From Alphaproteobacteria bacterium (GTDB lineage: Bacteria > Pseudomonadota > Alphaproteobacteria > Micropepsales > Micropepsaceae), in NCBI GenBank assembly GCA_017983635.1, contig JAGOBA010000012.1:62001-126000 (forward strand): a stretch of 64,000 nucleotides of DNA, in the 5' to 3' direction. The notes below the pieces were generated by a model, which was not told where the DNA came from, did no database searches, and saw only the letters and a program-made list of their open reading frames with translations. A program made the translations under genes and the position numbers. Below, in pieces: positions 36,183 through 45,472 of this stretch. The first letter of the stretch is position 1; every line of letters starts with the position of its first letter.

Positions 36183-37111
36183 ACAGCCTCGACGACGCCA
36201 TCGCAGCCTACGAGCGGCGCGGCTATCGCCTCGACATGATCATGCCTGCCGACGCTCCGCGCGTCGCAGTGGTCTCGAACGCGAAAGAAATGCTCCGCCT
36301 CGTCGCCACCGACGGCGGGGTGCAAGCCGAACCGTTCCTAGGCCTCGGCCATCCGGTCATTCCGCCAAGCTCACAAGAGTTCGTCATCACCCGCGTGTCG
36401 GCACCCGCCGCCTGGATCACGGGCCGCGCCGGCTTGCAGTACCGCGACCTGATCCCCGGCCGCCTCGGCGGCCGCTACATCGCCTCGCACATCCGCATCA
36501 CGGAAGGAGGCCCGGTAGGTGATTACGTCCACCATCACCGCGTCCGGTTCCAAATCATCTTCGTGCGCAAAGGCTGGGTGCGCGTGGTCTACGAAGATCA
36601 AGGTCCGCCGTTCGTGATGCACGAAGGGGATTGCGTCTTACAGCCACCCGGCATCCGCCACCGCGTGCTCGAGTCCTCCCCCGGCCTCGAAGTCATCGAG
36701 ATCGGCTGCCCCGCCGAACACGAAACGTTTCGCGACCACGAGTTGTCGCTGCCAACAGCAACACTCAACCCAAAGCGCAACTTCGACGGCCAACACTTCG
36801 TCCACCACATCGCCGCCGACGCGCCATGGCAGCAAGGCGAAGGCTTCGAATTCCGCGACACCGGCATCGCCAAAGCAACCAACAACCTCGCCGGCGTCCG
36901 CATCGTGCGCCCAAGGACGTTCACACGAACACACAACGGCGATTTCTTATTTCTCTCGGTTCTGAAGGGTCGTGTAAAACTCGCGGGCACCACACTCGGT
37001 GAGCACACGCTCGAAGCCGACGACGCATGCACGATCCCGAGCGGTGCCGACTACACGCTCACGGCCGAAGCAAACGACGAGATCTTGGAAGTGGCGCTGC
37101 CAGCGCGTTAG
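36179..37111 (+). CDS. Double-cupin protein
   Basis: A 310-residue protein with two cupin halves. VHHHRVRFQIIFVRKGWVRVVYED at about residues 119-145 carries the His-rich metal motif of the first half, with PPGIRHRVLE later. The second half (from about 205) includes FTRTHNGDFLFLSVLKG, with fewer metal ligands. Such proteins include dioxygenases and regulators. It is translationally coupled to the sulfatase-like gene, so it may act on the same compound. It overlaps the convergent MBL gene by four bases. Confidence 0.82.
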   Translation: MNSLDDAIAAYERRGYRLDMIMPADAPRVAVVSNAKEMLRLVATDGGVQAEPFLGLGHPVIPPSSQEFVITRVSAPAAWITGRAGLQYRDLIPGRLGGRYIASHIRITEGGPVGDYVHHHRVRFQIIFVRKGWVRVVYEDQGPPFVMHEGDCVLQPPGIRHRVLESSPGLEVIEIGCPAEHETFRDHELSLPTATLNPKRNFDGQHFVHHIAADAPWQQGEGFEFRDTGIAKATNNLAGVRIVRPRTFTRTHNGDFLFLSVLKGRVKLAGTTLGEHTLEADDACTIPSGADYTLTAEANDEILEVALPAR

Positions 37112-37932
37112 ATCAAATTGATCCGCATATTGTCGCGCGCCACGAAGCATCCCGGCCAAGCCGCGAGTGCCGAAGCCTCGACCTCTTCCATGAAGTGGTC
37201 CTCATGGTCCGGGTCGTGGTGGAAGATCGCGAGCCGCTTCACGTTCGCCGCGCGCGCGAGGCGCATGCCTTCCTGCCACGTCGAGTGCCCCCAACCGCGC
37301 TTGGCCGGAAACTCGTGATCCGTGTAGGTGGAATCGTAGATCATCAGATCCGCGCCCTCGACTAGCCCCAAGATCCGCTGATCGGGTTTGCCGGGCGTGT
37401 GCTCGGTGTCGGTGATATAGCAGATCGACTTGCCCTGATACTCAAGCCGGTAGCCGGTCGCACCGTCTGGGTGATTGAGCGGTGTCGTGCGCACCTTGAT
37501 GTCGGGCGCGAGCGCAAAGGAATCGCCGGCGCGGAAATCGACGAACTCGATCTGCGCCTTCATGATGTCGATCGGCACCGGAAAGAACGGATGCGTCATC
37601 TGACCGGCCAGCACGTTCTGGATCGGCAAGCCGGTATCCAAATGCCCCGCCATGATCTTGAAGTGATAGCCCTCGACGAACGCCGGTTGAAAAAACGGAA
37701 AGCCCTGAATGTGATCCCAGTGCGTGTGCGACATGAGCACAGTCGCCTCGCGCTGCTGCTTGCGCATGAACCACTTGCCGAGATTGCGCACGCCCGTGCC
37801 GAGGTCGAAGATCACGCGCCGGCCGCCCATCGCGACCTCGACGCAGCTGGTGTTGCCGCCGAACGCCAAGTGGTTCGGGCCAGGACACGCAACTGTCCCC
37901 CGTGTACCCCAGAACTTGATCTTAAATGCCAT
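37108..37932 (-). CDS. Metallo-beta-lactamase fold hydrolase
   Basis: A 274-residue protein of the MBL superfamily. The N-terminal KIKFWGTRGTVACPGPN and GGNTSCVEV are typical of the PhnP/RNase Z-like subgroup. MSHTHWDHIQGFPFF is the HxHxDH zinc motif, and TDTEHTPG, DSTYTDHEF and AIFHHDPDHED provide further ligands. No partner gene defines a role. Monocistronic; its target could be a cyclic nucleotide or phosphodiester. Confidence 0.9.
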   Translation of the reverse strand: MAFKIKFWGTRGTVACPGPNHLAFGGNTSCVEVAMGGRRVIFDLGTGVRNLGKWFMRKQQREATVLMSHTHWDHIQGFPFFQPAFVEGYHFKIMAGHLDTGLPIQNVLAGQMTHPFFPVPIDIMKAQIEFVDFRAGDSFALAPDIKVRTTPLNHPDGATGYRLEYQGKSICYITDTEHTPGKPDQRILGLVEGADLMIYDSTYTDHEFPAKRGWGHSTWQEGMRLARAANVKRLAIFHHDPDHEDHFMEEVEASALAAWPGCFVARDNMRINLI

Positions 37933-38010
37933 CTCTAACCCTCAGCCCAGGGACACTTTAGCCGTCGGCCCGTGTCAACACAGCAAGCCAAATGCCGAAC
38001 GTGACGGGCA

Positions 38011-38331
38011 TCACAGCGGGTGTTTCCCAATAAACGCTCGCGCTTCCGCAAAAGCAGCCTTCAGCGGCGCGAGGGCGCTCTTGTCCAGAATCTTCCGCTC
38101 CGCGTCAGCTGCCGCTTCCGCCACCGCAAAGGCGCCGATACCGCGGGCAGACCCTTTCAGCGTGTGCGTCCACTGCTTCCAAGTCTTTGGGTCGTCGGCT
38201 GCCTCAAGCTCGCCAATCACTTGTTCGCTATGCGTCACGAACAGGGCCAGCACCTCGCGCATGACGCCGAGATCGCCCGCCGCTTGTATCTTGAGATGGT
38301 CGTAGTCGACCGGTCTTGCCAGTGCTGTCAT
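38011..38331 (-). CDS. Histidine phosphotransfer (Hpt) domain protein
   Basis: A 106-residue all-helical protein. WTHTLKGSARGIGA contains the phosphorylatable His of the HxLKGxA motif near residue 55. It carries no kinase or receiver domain, so it is a stand-alone phosphorelay protein. No kinase or response regulator is in the window; the partner must be elsewhere. It has its own gene with short non-coding flanks. Confidence 0.9.
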   Translation of the reverse strand: MTALARPVDYDHLKIQAAGDLGVMREVLALFVTHSEQVIGELEAADDPKTWKQWTHTLKGSARGIGAFAVAEAAADAERKILDKSALAPLKAAFAEARAFIGKHPL

Positions 38332-38406
38332 GAGGGTACCCTCCCCGAACAGCCGACTTTAGGGCGCCAGACACAACCAGCCGGTTAACGGGGCCTTACC
38401 GAACCC

Positions 38407-39114
38407 CTAAAACGGCACCCAACCGCCCGGGAAAGGCGACGCGCTGAACAGCCAGGCGTGCACGAACAGGACTCCCAAGAAAACGGCGAGAGCGACCAGC
38501 TGCCGGTAGGTCAAAAGCTCGCCCAGCATCAAACTGTTGCGCCCGGCCAAGATCGCCCCGAACGGCGCGTTCGATGTCTTGCTGGCAAAAGCACTCCAAG
38601 CCTCCCCCATCTTCCGCTGCCGCTTGGCGTCGATCGAGAACGTTCCGGCGATCGCCAATACCAAGAACGTCCCGAAGAACACGACCGACGCCGCATCGCC
38701 GTTTGCGGCCAAGTGAAACCCCGCCCACAACGCGACGCTCCAGAGGAACGGATGACGCGTGATCCGTAGCACCCCGGTGATCGCCCCCTCACGCCCGGCG
38801 ACGCTTTCCATACCGAAACTCGTCGGGTTCGGCGTAAGCAATCCTGTCACCCCGAGCAGGAACGCGATCGCCACCACGATGATGCCCATATGCGAAACGC
38901 CGGGGCCCAAGTCCCACAGCTGCGCGCTGCCCGCCGCCGCAGCCGCGTTGTAACTCATCGCGAGCCAAACGATCCCGCCGACGCTCCCAAGCGAAAACAG
39001 ACCCAAGTATCCCTGCTCGCCGGTCACCCCGACCACGGCATCGCGAAGTCGGGTCCCCGCAACAAGCAAGTGCAGTGCAAGAAAGGCGACAGCCGCCGCG
39101 ATCAGCATCGTCAT
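38407..39114 (-). CDS. NnrU family membrane protein
   Basis: 235 residues from the ATG at 39114 (MTMLIAAAVAFLALHLL). About six transmembrane helices. GVLRITRHPFLWSVALWAGFHLAANGD is the NnrU core (RHPxxWgxxLW), shared with isoprenylcysteine methyltransferase-like folds. NnrU is associated with nitric oxide/nitrite metabolism in some bacteria, but no denitrification genes are nearby. An open frame upstream ends ATGA at this start, of uncertain reality. Confidence 0.88.
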   Translation of the reverse strand: MTMLIAAAVAFLALHLLVAGTRLRDAVVGVTGEQGYLGLFSLGSVGGIVWLAMSYNAAAAAGSAQLWDLGPGVSHMGIIVVAIAFLLGVTGLLTPNPTSFGMESVAGREGAITGVLRITRHPFLWSVALWAGFHLAANGDAASVVFFGTFLVLAIAGTFSIDAKRQRKMGEAWSAFASKTSNAPFGAILAGRNSLMLGELLTYRQLVALAVFLGVLFVHAWLFSASPFPGGWVPF

Positions 39115-39406
39115 AGCGTCACTCCCAACGTGCGAATCACATCGCCGACTATCTCTGCGCGATTCGCCTGCACCTCTCCATTCGCGCCTGGCAACTCCGC
39201 TCGGTGCGATGCATTGGCGACACAACCATTGGCGCACGCCGCGCTCACAAACGCTTCGAAATCAACCAGAGCTTCGCCTCGCGCGTTAACACATTGCGAT
39301 CCACAGACCCCTTGCTGTGTTGCGAATCTTCTTCAGTGCGAACCCCCGCAAGAAATGGTAGAAGTTTGGTAAACGTATCTCGCGAAAGGCGTGGTTCGAA
39401 TCATTC
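39115..39406. other. Divergent intergenic region, no clear gene
   Basis: A 292-base gap between the divergent NnrU and TipN-like genes. It should hold promoters for both. On the minus strand an open frame runs from about 39345 to a TGA overlapping the NnrU start, with no ATG and only a GTG internal start (about 39260). It shows no recognisable domain. It may be a decayed small gene, but evidence is insufficient. Confidence 0.5.
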
Positions 39407-41743
39407 ATGCAGCGCGTTGAGCCATCCAACGTCCATGCCTTCCAAGAAGCCGTGCTCGGCGATGCACGGCTGCGCGCACGCGCGCCGGTGGACCGCGCCC
39501 CGGTTGAGGATATCGACCCACCCCGAGTTGAAGTCAGACCCGTCCATCTACCAGTGGATTCTGGCGGCGCACTTCCCTGGGGGACATTTCTATTCAGTGT
39601 CTTTTGGCTCGGTGGAATCGGTGCATATCTGGTCGGCCTGTTCGGATGGGACAGGATCTTCCAGCTTCCGATCGCGTGGTACGGTTTGATTTCGGCAGTC
39701 CTCATCGTTCCGGTCATCTTGGCGATCTTCATCGCGCTGATCGCGCGTGAAGCGAACGCTCTGCGCCGCCAATCGAACGCACTCGCACTCGCGGCCGCCG
39801 AACTCAGCGAGCCTGAAGACCACGCTGCCCGCGGCATGGCACGCCTCGGCCGCGCGATACGCCGCGAACTCGACGTCTTCAATGGCGCGGTCGAGCAGGC
39901 AACCGGTCGCATGGCGGCGCTTGAGACGGCCACGAACGAACGCATGGCGCTGATCGAACGCACCGCGATGGCCGCTCAGGAACGCGTCGACCGCGCGACG
40001 AACAAGCTGGGTTCCGAACGTGAAAAGCTCGCCCAATTCACGCAAGCACTCGACACCGCGGTGCTTTCGGCCTCCGACACGCTAACCGCCCGCCTCCAAG
40101 AGGCGCGCAACGCCGCCCGCAACGCCAGCGAAAGCCTGCACAACGAACACAGCGCCATCGCCGGCCTGATCTCGACGCTGCAAAACGCGTCGGCCACGGT
40201 CTCGAACCGCGCCGCCGAATCCGCAAAGGAAATCGAACGCCAGGCGCAACGCCTCGATGCCGCCTCGGAAGCAGCCGCCGCACGCTCGGAGCAAGTTGTC
40301 GCCCGCCACGAACGCCAACGCGCGGCCCTCGCTGAAACGATTGAGCGCCTAAAGCAAGAAAACGACCACATGGCCCGCGCGCTGGAGTTCCAGCGCGAAG
40401 GCCTGAACAAACTCGTCGGCGTTATGGTCGACGAAACGAAGAAGATCGGCACATTCACGATCGAAGGCTCGCGCCGCCTCGATGAAACCGCAGCCGTGAT
40501 GGCCCAGCGCATCATCGAAACGACGCAACTCTTCACGCGTGAGTCGGAAAAGCTGCGCACCTCGACGGAACTCACCACTTCCGGCCTCGAACAGGCCATG
40601 CAGACGATCCGCAGCGCCGGCGACTCTTCGTTCGACGCCGCCGGCCGCCTGGGCTCGGTTCTAATCGGTCTGCGTGAAACCGCGGCGACCGCCTCGCAGC
40701 AAATCGAAACCACGGTCGAACGTCTGTCGAAACTTCAACCGAGCATGCCGGCCGAAGCCGCAAACCAAGCACTGCTGCTTCGCAACGCGCTCGACAAGCA
40801 AGCCGGCGCGGCCAGCGATCTCTCCGCCCGCGTTGCCAACGCCTTCGACCGCGTCCGCCAAATCGAGCGCGACGACCCGTCGGCAGCACCCGCGCCCAGA
40901 AACCAATCCACACCCGTCGCCAAGCCAGCACCGCAGCAACCGGCCGCCCCCAACTTCAGCGTGCCGCCGGCCGCAAACCTCGCACCGCCCACGCGCGCGC
41001 CCCAGCAACCGGTCGAACGCCACGCACCGCCCGCCCAAACGCCTTACCAAGACCCGGCACCACCGCAGAACGGCGAGCAGCGCGGCTGGTTCGGTATGGC
41101 AAAGCGCTTTGTCAGCCCGCAGAACAATCACGACGCACCACCCTTGGACGACCGCGGGGGTTGGGACATGAAATCGCTGCTCGCCGCCGCCGAGACCAGC
41201 GAAAGCCAAAAACCGCTGACGCTCCAGAATCCGCTGCCACCAACGCAGCAACCGCCCAAGCGCTTGCCCGCCGACCATCACGCCGAAGAAGCGCGCCCGC
41301 AGCCGCCGCGCCGCCCCGCGCCCGCCCAACCGCAGGAGCTTCGCCCTGCCAAGGCCGGTGCCCCGGCTGCGCAAGGCCCAAACCACACCTCATCGCGTCA
41401 CATGATCGAGACGCTGCAGGCGATGGCGATCGATCTCGACCGCTTCCTGGAAGACGACCCGCCGCTCGACCTCCTGCGCCGCTATCGCAACGGCGAACGC
41501 AACGTCTTCGCCCGCCGTTTGGTCAGCGTTCTCGGCCGCGAGCAAACGGAACGGATCGGCCGCAAGTACCGCGAGGACGGCGAGTTCAAGGACACTGTCG
41601 ACCGCTACGTGCTTCAGTTCGAAGCCCTGATGGAACAAACAGCCCGTAGCGACCGCGAAAACGTGCTGGTCGAAACCTACCTCACCTCGCAAACGGGCAA
41701 GGTTTACGTGGCCCTGGCCTCGGCGATCGGGCGGCTGTCTTAG
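39407..41743 (+). CDS. TipN-like coiled-coil membrane protein
   Basis: A 778-residue protein. Two membrane helices (residues about 57-77 and 87-112) are followed by a very long Ala/Glu/Arg-rich coiled coil (about 115-480). A Pro/Gln/Ala-rich disordered linker follows (about 490-655). A conserved-looking helical C-terminal domain closes the protein (about 660-778, LDRFLEDDPPLDLLRRYRNG through VALASAIGRLS). Two N-terminal helices plus a long coiled coil is the architecture of the Caulobacter polarity factor TipN. No enzyme motif. TipN homology is structural inference only. Divergent from NnrU. Confidence 0.6.
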   Translation: MQRVEPSNVHAFQEAVLGDARLRARAPVDRAPVEDIDPPRVEVRPVHLPVDSGGALPWGTFLFSVFWLGGIGAYLVGLFGWDRIFQLPIAWYGLISAVLIVPVILAIFIALIAREANALRRQSNALALAAAELSEPEDHAARGMARLGRAIRRELDVFNGAVEQATGRMAALETATNERMALIERTAMAAQERVDRATNKLGSEREKLAQFTQALDTAVLSASDTLTARLQEARNAARNASESLHNEHSAIAGLISTLQNASATVSNRAAESAKEIERQAQRLDAASEAAAARSEQVVARHERQRAALAETIERLKQENDHMARALEFQREGLNKLVGVMVDETKKIGTFTIEGSRRLDETAAVMAQRIIETTQLFTRESEKLRTSTELTTSGLEQAMQTIRSAGDSSFDAAGRLGSVLIGLRETAATASQQIETTVERLSKLQPSMPAEAANQALLLRNALDKQAGAASDLSARVANAFDRVRQIERDDPSAAPAPRNQSTPVAKPAPQQPAAPNFSVPPAANLAPPTRAPQQPVERHAPPAQTPYQDPAPPQNGEQRGWFGMAKRFVSPQNNHDAPPLDDRGGWDMKSLLAAAETSESQKPLTLQNPLPPTQQPPKRLPADHHAEEARPQPPRRPAPAQPQELRPAKAGAPAAQGPNHTSSRHMIETLQAMAIDLDRFLEDDPPLDLLRRYRNGERNVFARRLVSVLGREQTERIGRKYREDGEFKDTVDRYVLQFEALMEQTARSDRENVLVETYLTSQTGKVYVALASAIGRLS

Positions 41744-41750
41744 CTGCGAT

Positions 41751-42404
41751 CTAGCGATCCTTCGGCGTCTTCTTCAAGTTCTCGTCGCCCGCCCTCAGCG
41801 TCCAGGCAACGGCGCGCTTCAGCACCGCACCCACGCCCTCGTCGAAAGCTTGAACGATATCGGGCACCCCTTCGCTGGCCGAGTCCTTGACCGACTCGAA
41901 GCTCTCCGACGCCACGATCTGCCCCAACGACGGGCGGACGAGCTTTAGGTTCACGCGCACGCGCACGATCGTCTTACCTTCTGCCGTTTTCTCGGCCTGA
42001 AACTCGCGCAACTCCGTTTTCAACACGAAGTCGGAGCGCAGACCGATCGACTGCCGCCCGACCGAGACAATCTTCTTCGTGTTCTCAAACGACTGAATGA
42101 GCAGCTGCTGCACCATGCGCGGCGCCCGGTCGGCCCAGCGCGAGCCGCCGAAGTACTTCACTTCAAGGGCCGACGGCGCGATCGCAATGCGATCGGTGTC
42201 GATCCCCTTCGCCGTCGACGGTTCCTCGACGACAAGCTGCCACGACACCGTCGGTAGATCGTCCGGAAACGTGCTCTTGGGCGACAGCACATAGAGATCG
42301 GGCGGCGGCCCGCTACCTAAATTCGGCAGACTGCAGCCCGCCAACCCCAGCGCCAAGGCCAGCCCCACGCCAGCGCGCAACAGAATGTTCCCCACCCGCA
42401 TCAC
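41751..42404 (-). CDS. ABC transport auxiliary lipoprotein (PqiC/DUF330-like)
   Basis: A 217-residue lipoprotein: the signal ends in the lipobox LAGC (Cys about residue 24). DLYVLSPKSTFPDD and the QLVVEEPSTAKGIDTDRIAI segment match the ABC-type transport auxiliary lipoprotein component family. It is the last gene of a four-gene lipid-transport operon, overlapping the MlaD-like gene by four bases (ATGA). It takes the place that MlaC/PqiC-type periplasmic partners have elsewhere, probably linking the inner-membrane complex to the outer membrane. Confidence 0.9.
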   Translation of the reverse strand: MMRVGNILLRAGVGLALALGLAGCSLPNLGSGPPPDLYVLSPKSTFPDDLPTVSWQLVVEEPSTAKGIDTDRIAIAPSALEVKYFGGSRWADRAPRMVQQLLIQSFENTKKIVSVGRQSIGLRSDFVLKTELREFQAEKTAEGKTIVRVRVNLKLVRPSLGQIVASESFESVKDSASEGVPDIVQAFDEGVGAVLKRAVAWTLRAGDENLKKTPKDR

Positions 42405-43270
42405 TTGCCCCCTGTCGGCTGATACTCGACCGCCTTGTCGCCGAAGATCAGCGACGACGGACTGCTTTCCAAACGTTGCGCCGCGCGGTCGATCGAGGCG
42501 ATCATCTGCCGCGCGTCGCCGATCGCGAGCAGCAGCTCCGGCAACCCGTTGCGCGCAAAGTCGCGCAACGGCGCGCGCGCCTCGTTCATCACGGTGCGAA
42601 TGTCGCTCGCCACGCCGCGAATGTCGGCGAGCGTGGCCTTCGTGTCGCCCGCGACCAGCTTGTCGATGTTCGTCGCAATGGAGTCGAACTTGTCCGACGC
42701 CTTGGCAAGGTTCCCGGACAACCGCTCAACATGCGCGATCGTATCCGAGAACTTCTTCTCGTTTTCGCCACTCAAGAACGTCGAAAGCCGATCGAGCACC
42801 GCATTGCCCCGATTGATCAACTCCGGCGCACCCGCAAACAACTTCTGGAATGTCGACTTGCGCGTCTCGATCACCGGATAGCGCTGATTGCCCTCCGCCA
42901 CCAGCGGATTGGACTTCGAACCGCCGCCCGCAATCTGGATCGCCGCAACGCCGGTTAAGCCCTGCGTCTCGAGGCTGGCGTAGGAATCTTCTTTCACGGG
43001 CGTCAAACGCTCGACACGAACCCGAACGAGCACGTTGTTCGGATTGTCTTCATCGAGCTTGAGGTCGATCACCTCGCCGACCTTGATGCCGTTGTAGAGC
43101 ACGTCGGCGGCTTTGCTGAGGCCCGAGACCGATCCCTCGAACTTGAGGTCGTAGAGCTGGTACTGCCGATTGAACTCGAACCGCCCGATCCACAGCAGGA
43201 ACGCAACCGTCAGCACGGCGATGCCGATCGCAAAACTGCCGATCAACAAATGATGCGCGCGGGTTTCCAT
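42401..43270 (-). CDS. MCE-family substrate-binding protein (MlaD-like)
   Basis: A 289-residue protein with one N-terminal membrane helix (residues 9-27) and an MCE domain (VSGLSKAADVLYNGIKVGEVIDLKL, then LTGVAAIQI). A helical C-terminal half (about 140-280, HVERLSGNLAKASDKFD) probably forms the hexameric channel extension. MlaD proteins bind phospholipids between membranes with an MlaEF transporter. It is encoded 17 bases after the ATPase gene. Confidence 0.93.
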   Translation of the reverse strand: METRAHHLLIGSFAIGIAVLTVAFLLWIGRFEFNRQYQLYDLKFEGSVSGLSKAADVLYNGIKVGEVIDLKLDEDNPNNVLVRVRVERLTPVKEDSYASLETQGLTGVAAIQIAGGGSKSNPLVAEGNQRYPVIETRKSTFQKLFAGAPELINRGNAVLDRLSTFLSGENEKKFSDTIAHVERLSGNLAKASDKFDSIATNIDKLVAGDTKATLADIRGVASDIRTVMNEARAPLRDFARNGLPELLLAIGDARQMIASIDRAAQRLESSPSSLIFGDKAVEYQPTGGK

Positions 43271-43287
43271 GACAGACGCTCCTTACC

Positions 43288-44073
43288 TCAAGATCTTGGT
43301 GGCGCAGACTTGGCGGCCATCGCCGCCCGCCCGCGCGGACCATGAAAATACTCACGAATCCAGGGATGTTCCTGGGTCATCAATTCGTCGATTGTACCCG
43401 TGACGAGCACTTTTTTCTCGGCCAGCACGGCTATCCGGTCGCAGATTGCGTAAAGACTGTCGAGGTCGTGGGTCACCATAAAGACGGTTAAGCCCAAGGT
43501 AGCCTGCAGACTGCGGATCAGCTCGTCGAACGCCGATGCGCCGATCGGGTCCAAGCCGGCTGTCGGCTCGTCCAAAAACACAATCTCCGGATCGAGCGCC
43601 AGCGCCCGCGCCAGCCCGGCGCGTTTGCGCATACCGCCCGAAAGCTCGGACGGAAACTTAGGCCCCGCTTCCGGCGGCAGACCGACCAACCCGATCTTCA
43701 GCGCCGCAATCTCGTCCATCAACTTCTGCGGCATATGCAGATGCTCTTTCAGCGCGACCTGAATGTTCTGTGCAACGGTCAGCGACGAGAACAGCGCGCC
43801 GTCCTGGAACAGCACGCCCCAGCGCCGCTCGACCGCTCGCTCTTCCGCAGCACTCATCACGCCGCGCGTTTTTCCGAAAACATCGATCCGTCCGGCGGCC
43901 GGCTTGTTGATCCCAAGAATCGTGCGCAGCAGCACCGACTTACCGGTCCCCGATCCGCCGACAATGCCCAACACCTCGCCTTTGTAGATGTCGAGATCCA
44001 GACGGTCGTGAATGACTTGCGACCCGAACTGATTGCGTAAGCCTCGAACCTCGATGATCGTTTCGCGCGCCAT
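43288..44073 (-). CDS. ABC transporter ATP-binding protein (MlaF-like)
   Basis: A 261-residue ATPase. GIVGGSGTGKSVLLRTI is Walker A, LSGGMRKRAGLARALALDPEIVFLDEP gives the signature LSGGMRKRAG and Walker B with Glu, and VMVTHD is the H-loop. LSGGMRKR is typical of MlaF-type retrograde phospholipid transporters. It lies 3 bases from the permease gene. Confidence 0.95.
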   Translation of the reverse strand: MARETIIEVRGLRNQFGSQVIHDRLDLDIYKGEVLGIVGGSGTGKSVLLRTILGINKPAAGRIDVFGKTRGVMSAAEERAVERRWGVLFQDGALFSSLTVAQNIQVALKEHLHMPQKLMDEIAALKIGLVGLPPEAGPKFPSELSGGMRKRAGLARALALDPEIVFLDEPTAGLDPIGASAFDELIRSLQATLGLTVFMVTHDLDSLYAICDRIAVLAEKKVLVTGTIDELMTQEHPWIREYFHGPRGRAAMAAKSAPPRS

Positions 44074-44076
44074 CGC

Positions 44077-45213
44077 TCAGATCCCAAGCTTCACAAAGAG
44101 GATCGAGAAGATCGCGTCGACCACGATCACCGTGAAGATACCTTCGACGACCGACGCCGTGGTGCGCTGACCGACCGACTCCGCACTGCCTTCAACTTTC
44201 AGCCCTTCGAAACATCCGATCATCGCAATCAATAGCCCGAACACCGGCGCCTTGATGAACGCGACGCCGGCGTCCCACGCATCGACCGCGTCGCGCAGGC
44301 GCTCGATATACATCGCCGGCGACATGCCGAGCTCCGTCCACACGACGAGCCCGCCGCCCAAAAGCCCCATCATCGCCGAGATGAAACCCAACACCGGCAT
44401 CATGATGAGCAGCGCCACCACCCGCGGCAGAACCAACACCTCCATCGGATCAAGCCCGAGCGTGCGCATCGCATCGACCTCTTCGCGCAGCTTCATCGAG
44501 CCGATCTGAGCCGTGAACGCGCTGCCCGACCGGCCCGCCACCATGATCGCGGTTAGAAGAATGCCGATTTCGCGCATGAACGACACGGCGACCAGATTGA
44601 CCGTAAAGATCTCGCCGCCAAACCGGCGCAGCTGCTCCGACCCCTGATAGGCAAGCACCGCCCCGATCAAGAATGAGATCAGGCTGACGATCGGAACCGC
44701 GTTCAGTCCGGTCTGCTCCATGTGATAGGCGGTCGACGTAAGCCGCATCCGGGTGGGATTGACGATCGTCTTGCCCAGCGTCTCCAACACCAGCCCGAAG
44801 AAACCGACCAGATCGCGCCCCGTCCGCCCGCCTTCGTCGAGAGCGCTTCCCATACGCGCCACGAGGTTCGTGAAGATGTTCCCGACCGGCGGTTCGACCT
44901 TGATCGGCTTGTCCGCCCGTGCGACCGCATTTATCAGCGTCGTGTGTGCGCCCGTGGCGCCGGCTATCGTCACCGTCGAGCCAGCACGTTCCAGCGTCCG
45001 CCCGGTTCGGTAAATGAGCCAGGCCCCCGCCGTGTCGAGCCGGCCTAAATGGGACAAGTCAAAGGTTGCCGCCCGCCGCTGAAACGCGTCGATCGCCTGC
45101 AACGACTTGTCGATTGTCTCGGCGTGGCGCACCACCCAGTCGCCCTGGGGCCGCAGCATTAGCGACGACGCGTCCTCAGACACGTCAAGCCACGCTTGAA
45201 CCTCCCCGGTCAT
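44077..45213 (-). CDS. STAS domain-MlaE permease fusion
   Basis: 378 residues from the ATG at 45213 (MTGEVQAWLDVS). Residues 1-100 are a STAS domain (TFDLSHLGRLDTAGAWLIYRTG). Residues 110-378 are an MlaE permease with five or six helices and the conserved FMREIGILLTAIMVAGRSGSAFTAQIGSMK and EVDAMRTLGLDPMEVLVLPRVVAL segments. In other systems the STAS part is a separate MlaB protein, so here the MlaB function is fused. It is the first gene of the operon and divergent from the DUF3754 gene. Confidence 0.92.
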   Translation of the reverse strand: MTGEVQAWLDVSEDASSLMLRPQGDWVVRHAETIDKSLQAIDAFQRRAATFDLSHLGRLDTAGAWLIYRTGRTLERAGSTVTIAGATGAHTTLINAVARADKPIKVEPPVGNIFTNLVARMGSALDEGGRTGRDLVGFFGLVLETLGKTIVNPTRMRLTSTAYHMEQTGLNAVPIVSLISFLIGAVLAYQGSEQLRRFGGEIFTVNLVAVSFMREIGILLTAIMVAGRSGSAFTAQIGSMKLREEVDAMRTLGLDPMEVLVLPRVVALLIMMPVLGFISAMMGLLGGGLVVWTELGMSPAMYIERLRDAVDAWDAGVAFIKAPVFGLLIAMIGCFEGLKVEGSAESVGQRTTASVVEGIFTVIVVDAIFSILFVKLGI

Positions 45214-45472
45214 GCACGCTCGCCCCGCCAACGCCACACGGCGCACCCGCTTGCACCGTTTACTCTCGAATCGAGAGTGTGCCCGCGCGACCAAACCGCA
45301 GCAAGTTCGTCTGCAAGTTGCGCGCCACAGCCGCACAAGTAGTTAAGCCGCAGTGATCGGCCGCACACCCCGGCGCTTGCCTTAGTGCCAAACTCGGCCA
45401 AAATCGATTCGATCTGGGGTCTTAGGCGGTGCTTCTCGCATCCCGGTTACGCCGATCGGGAGACGGAATCTG

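Noticed and set aside
39260-39345. Small minus-strand gene ending at the NnrU start
   Set aside because: The frame ends in a plausible ATGA overlap, but lacks an ATG, ribosome site and domain; noted only as uncertain.
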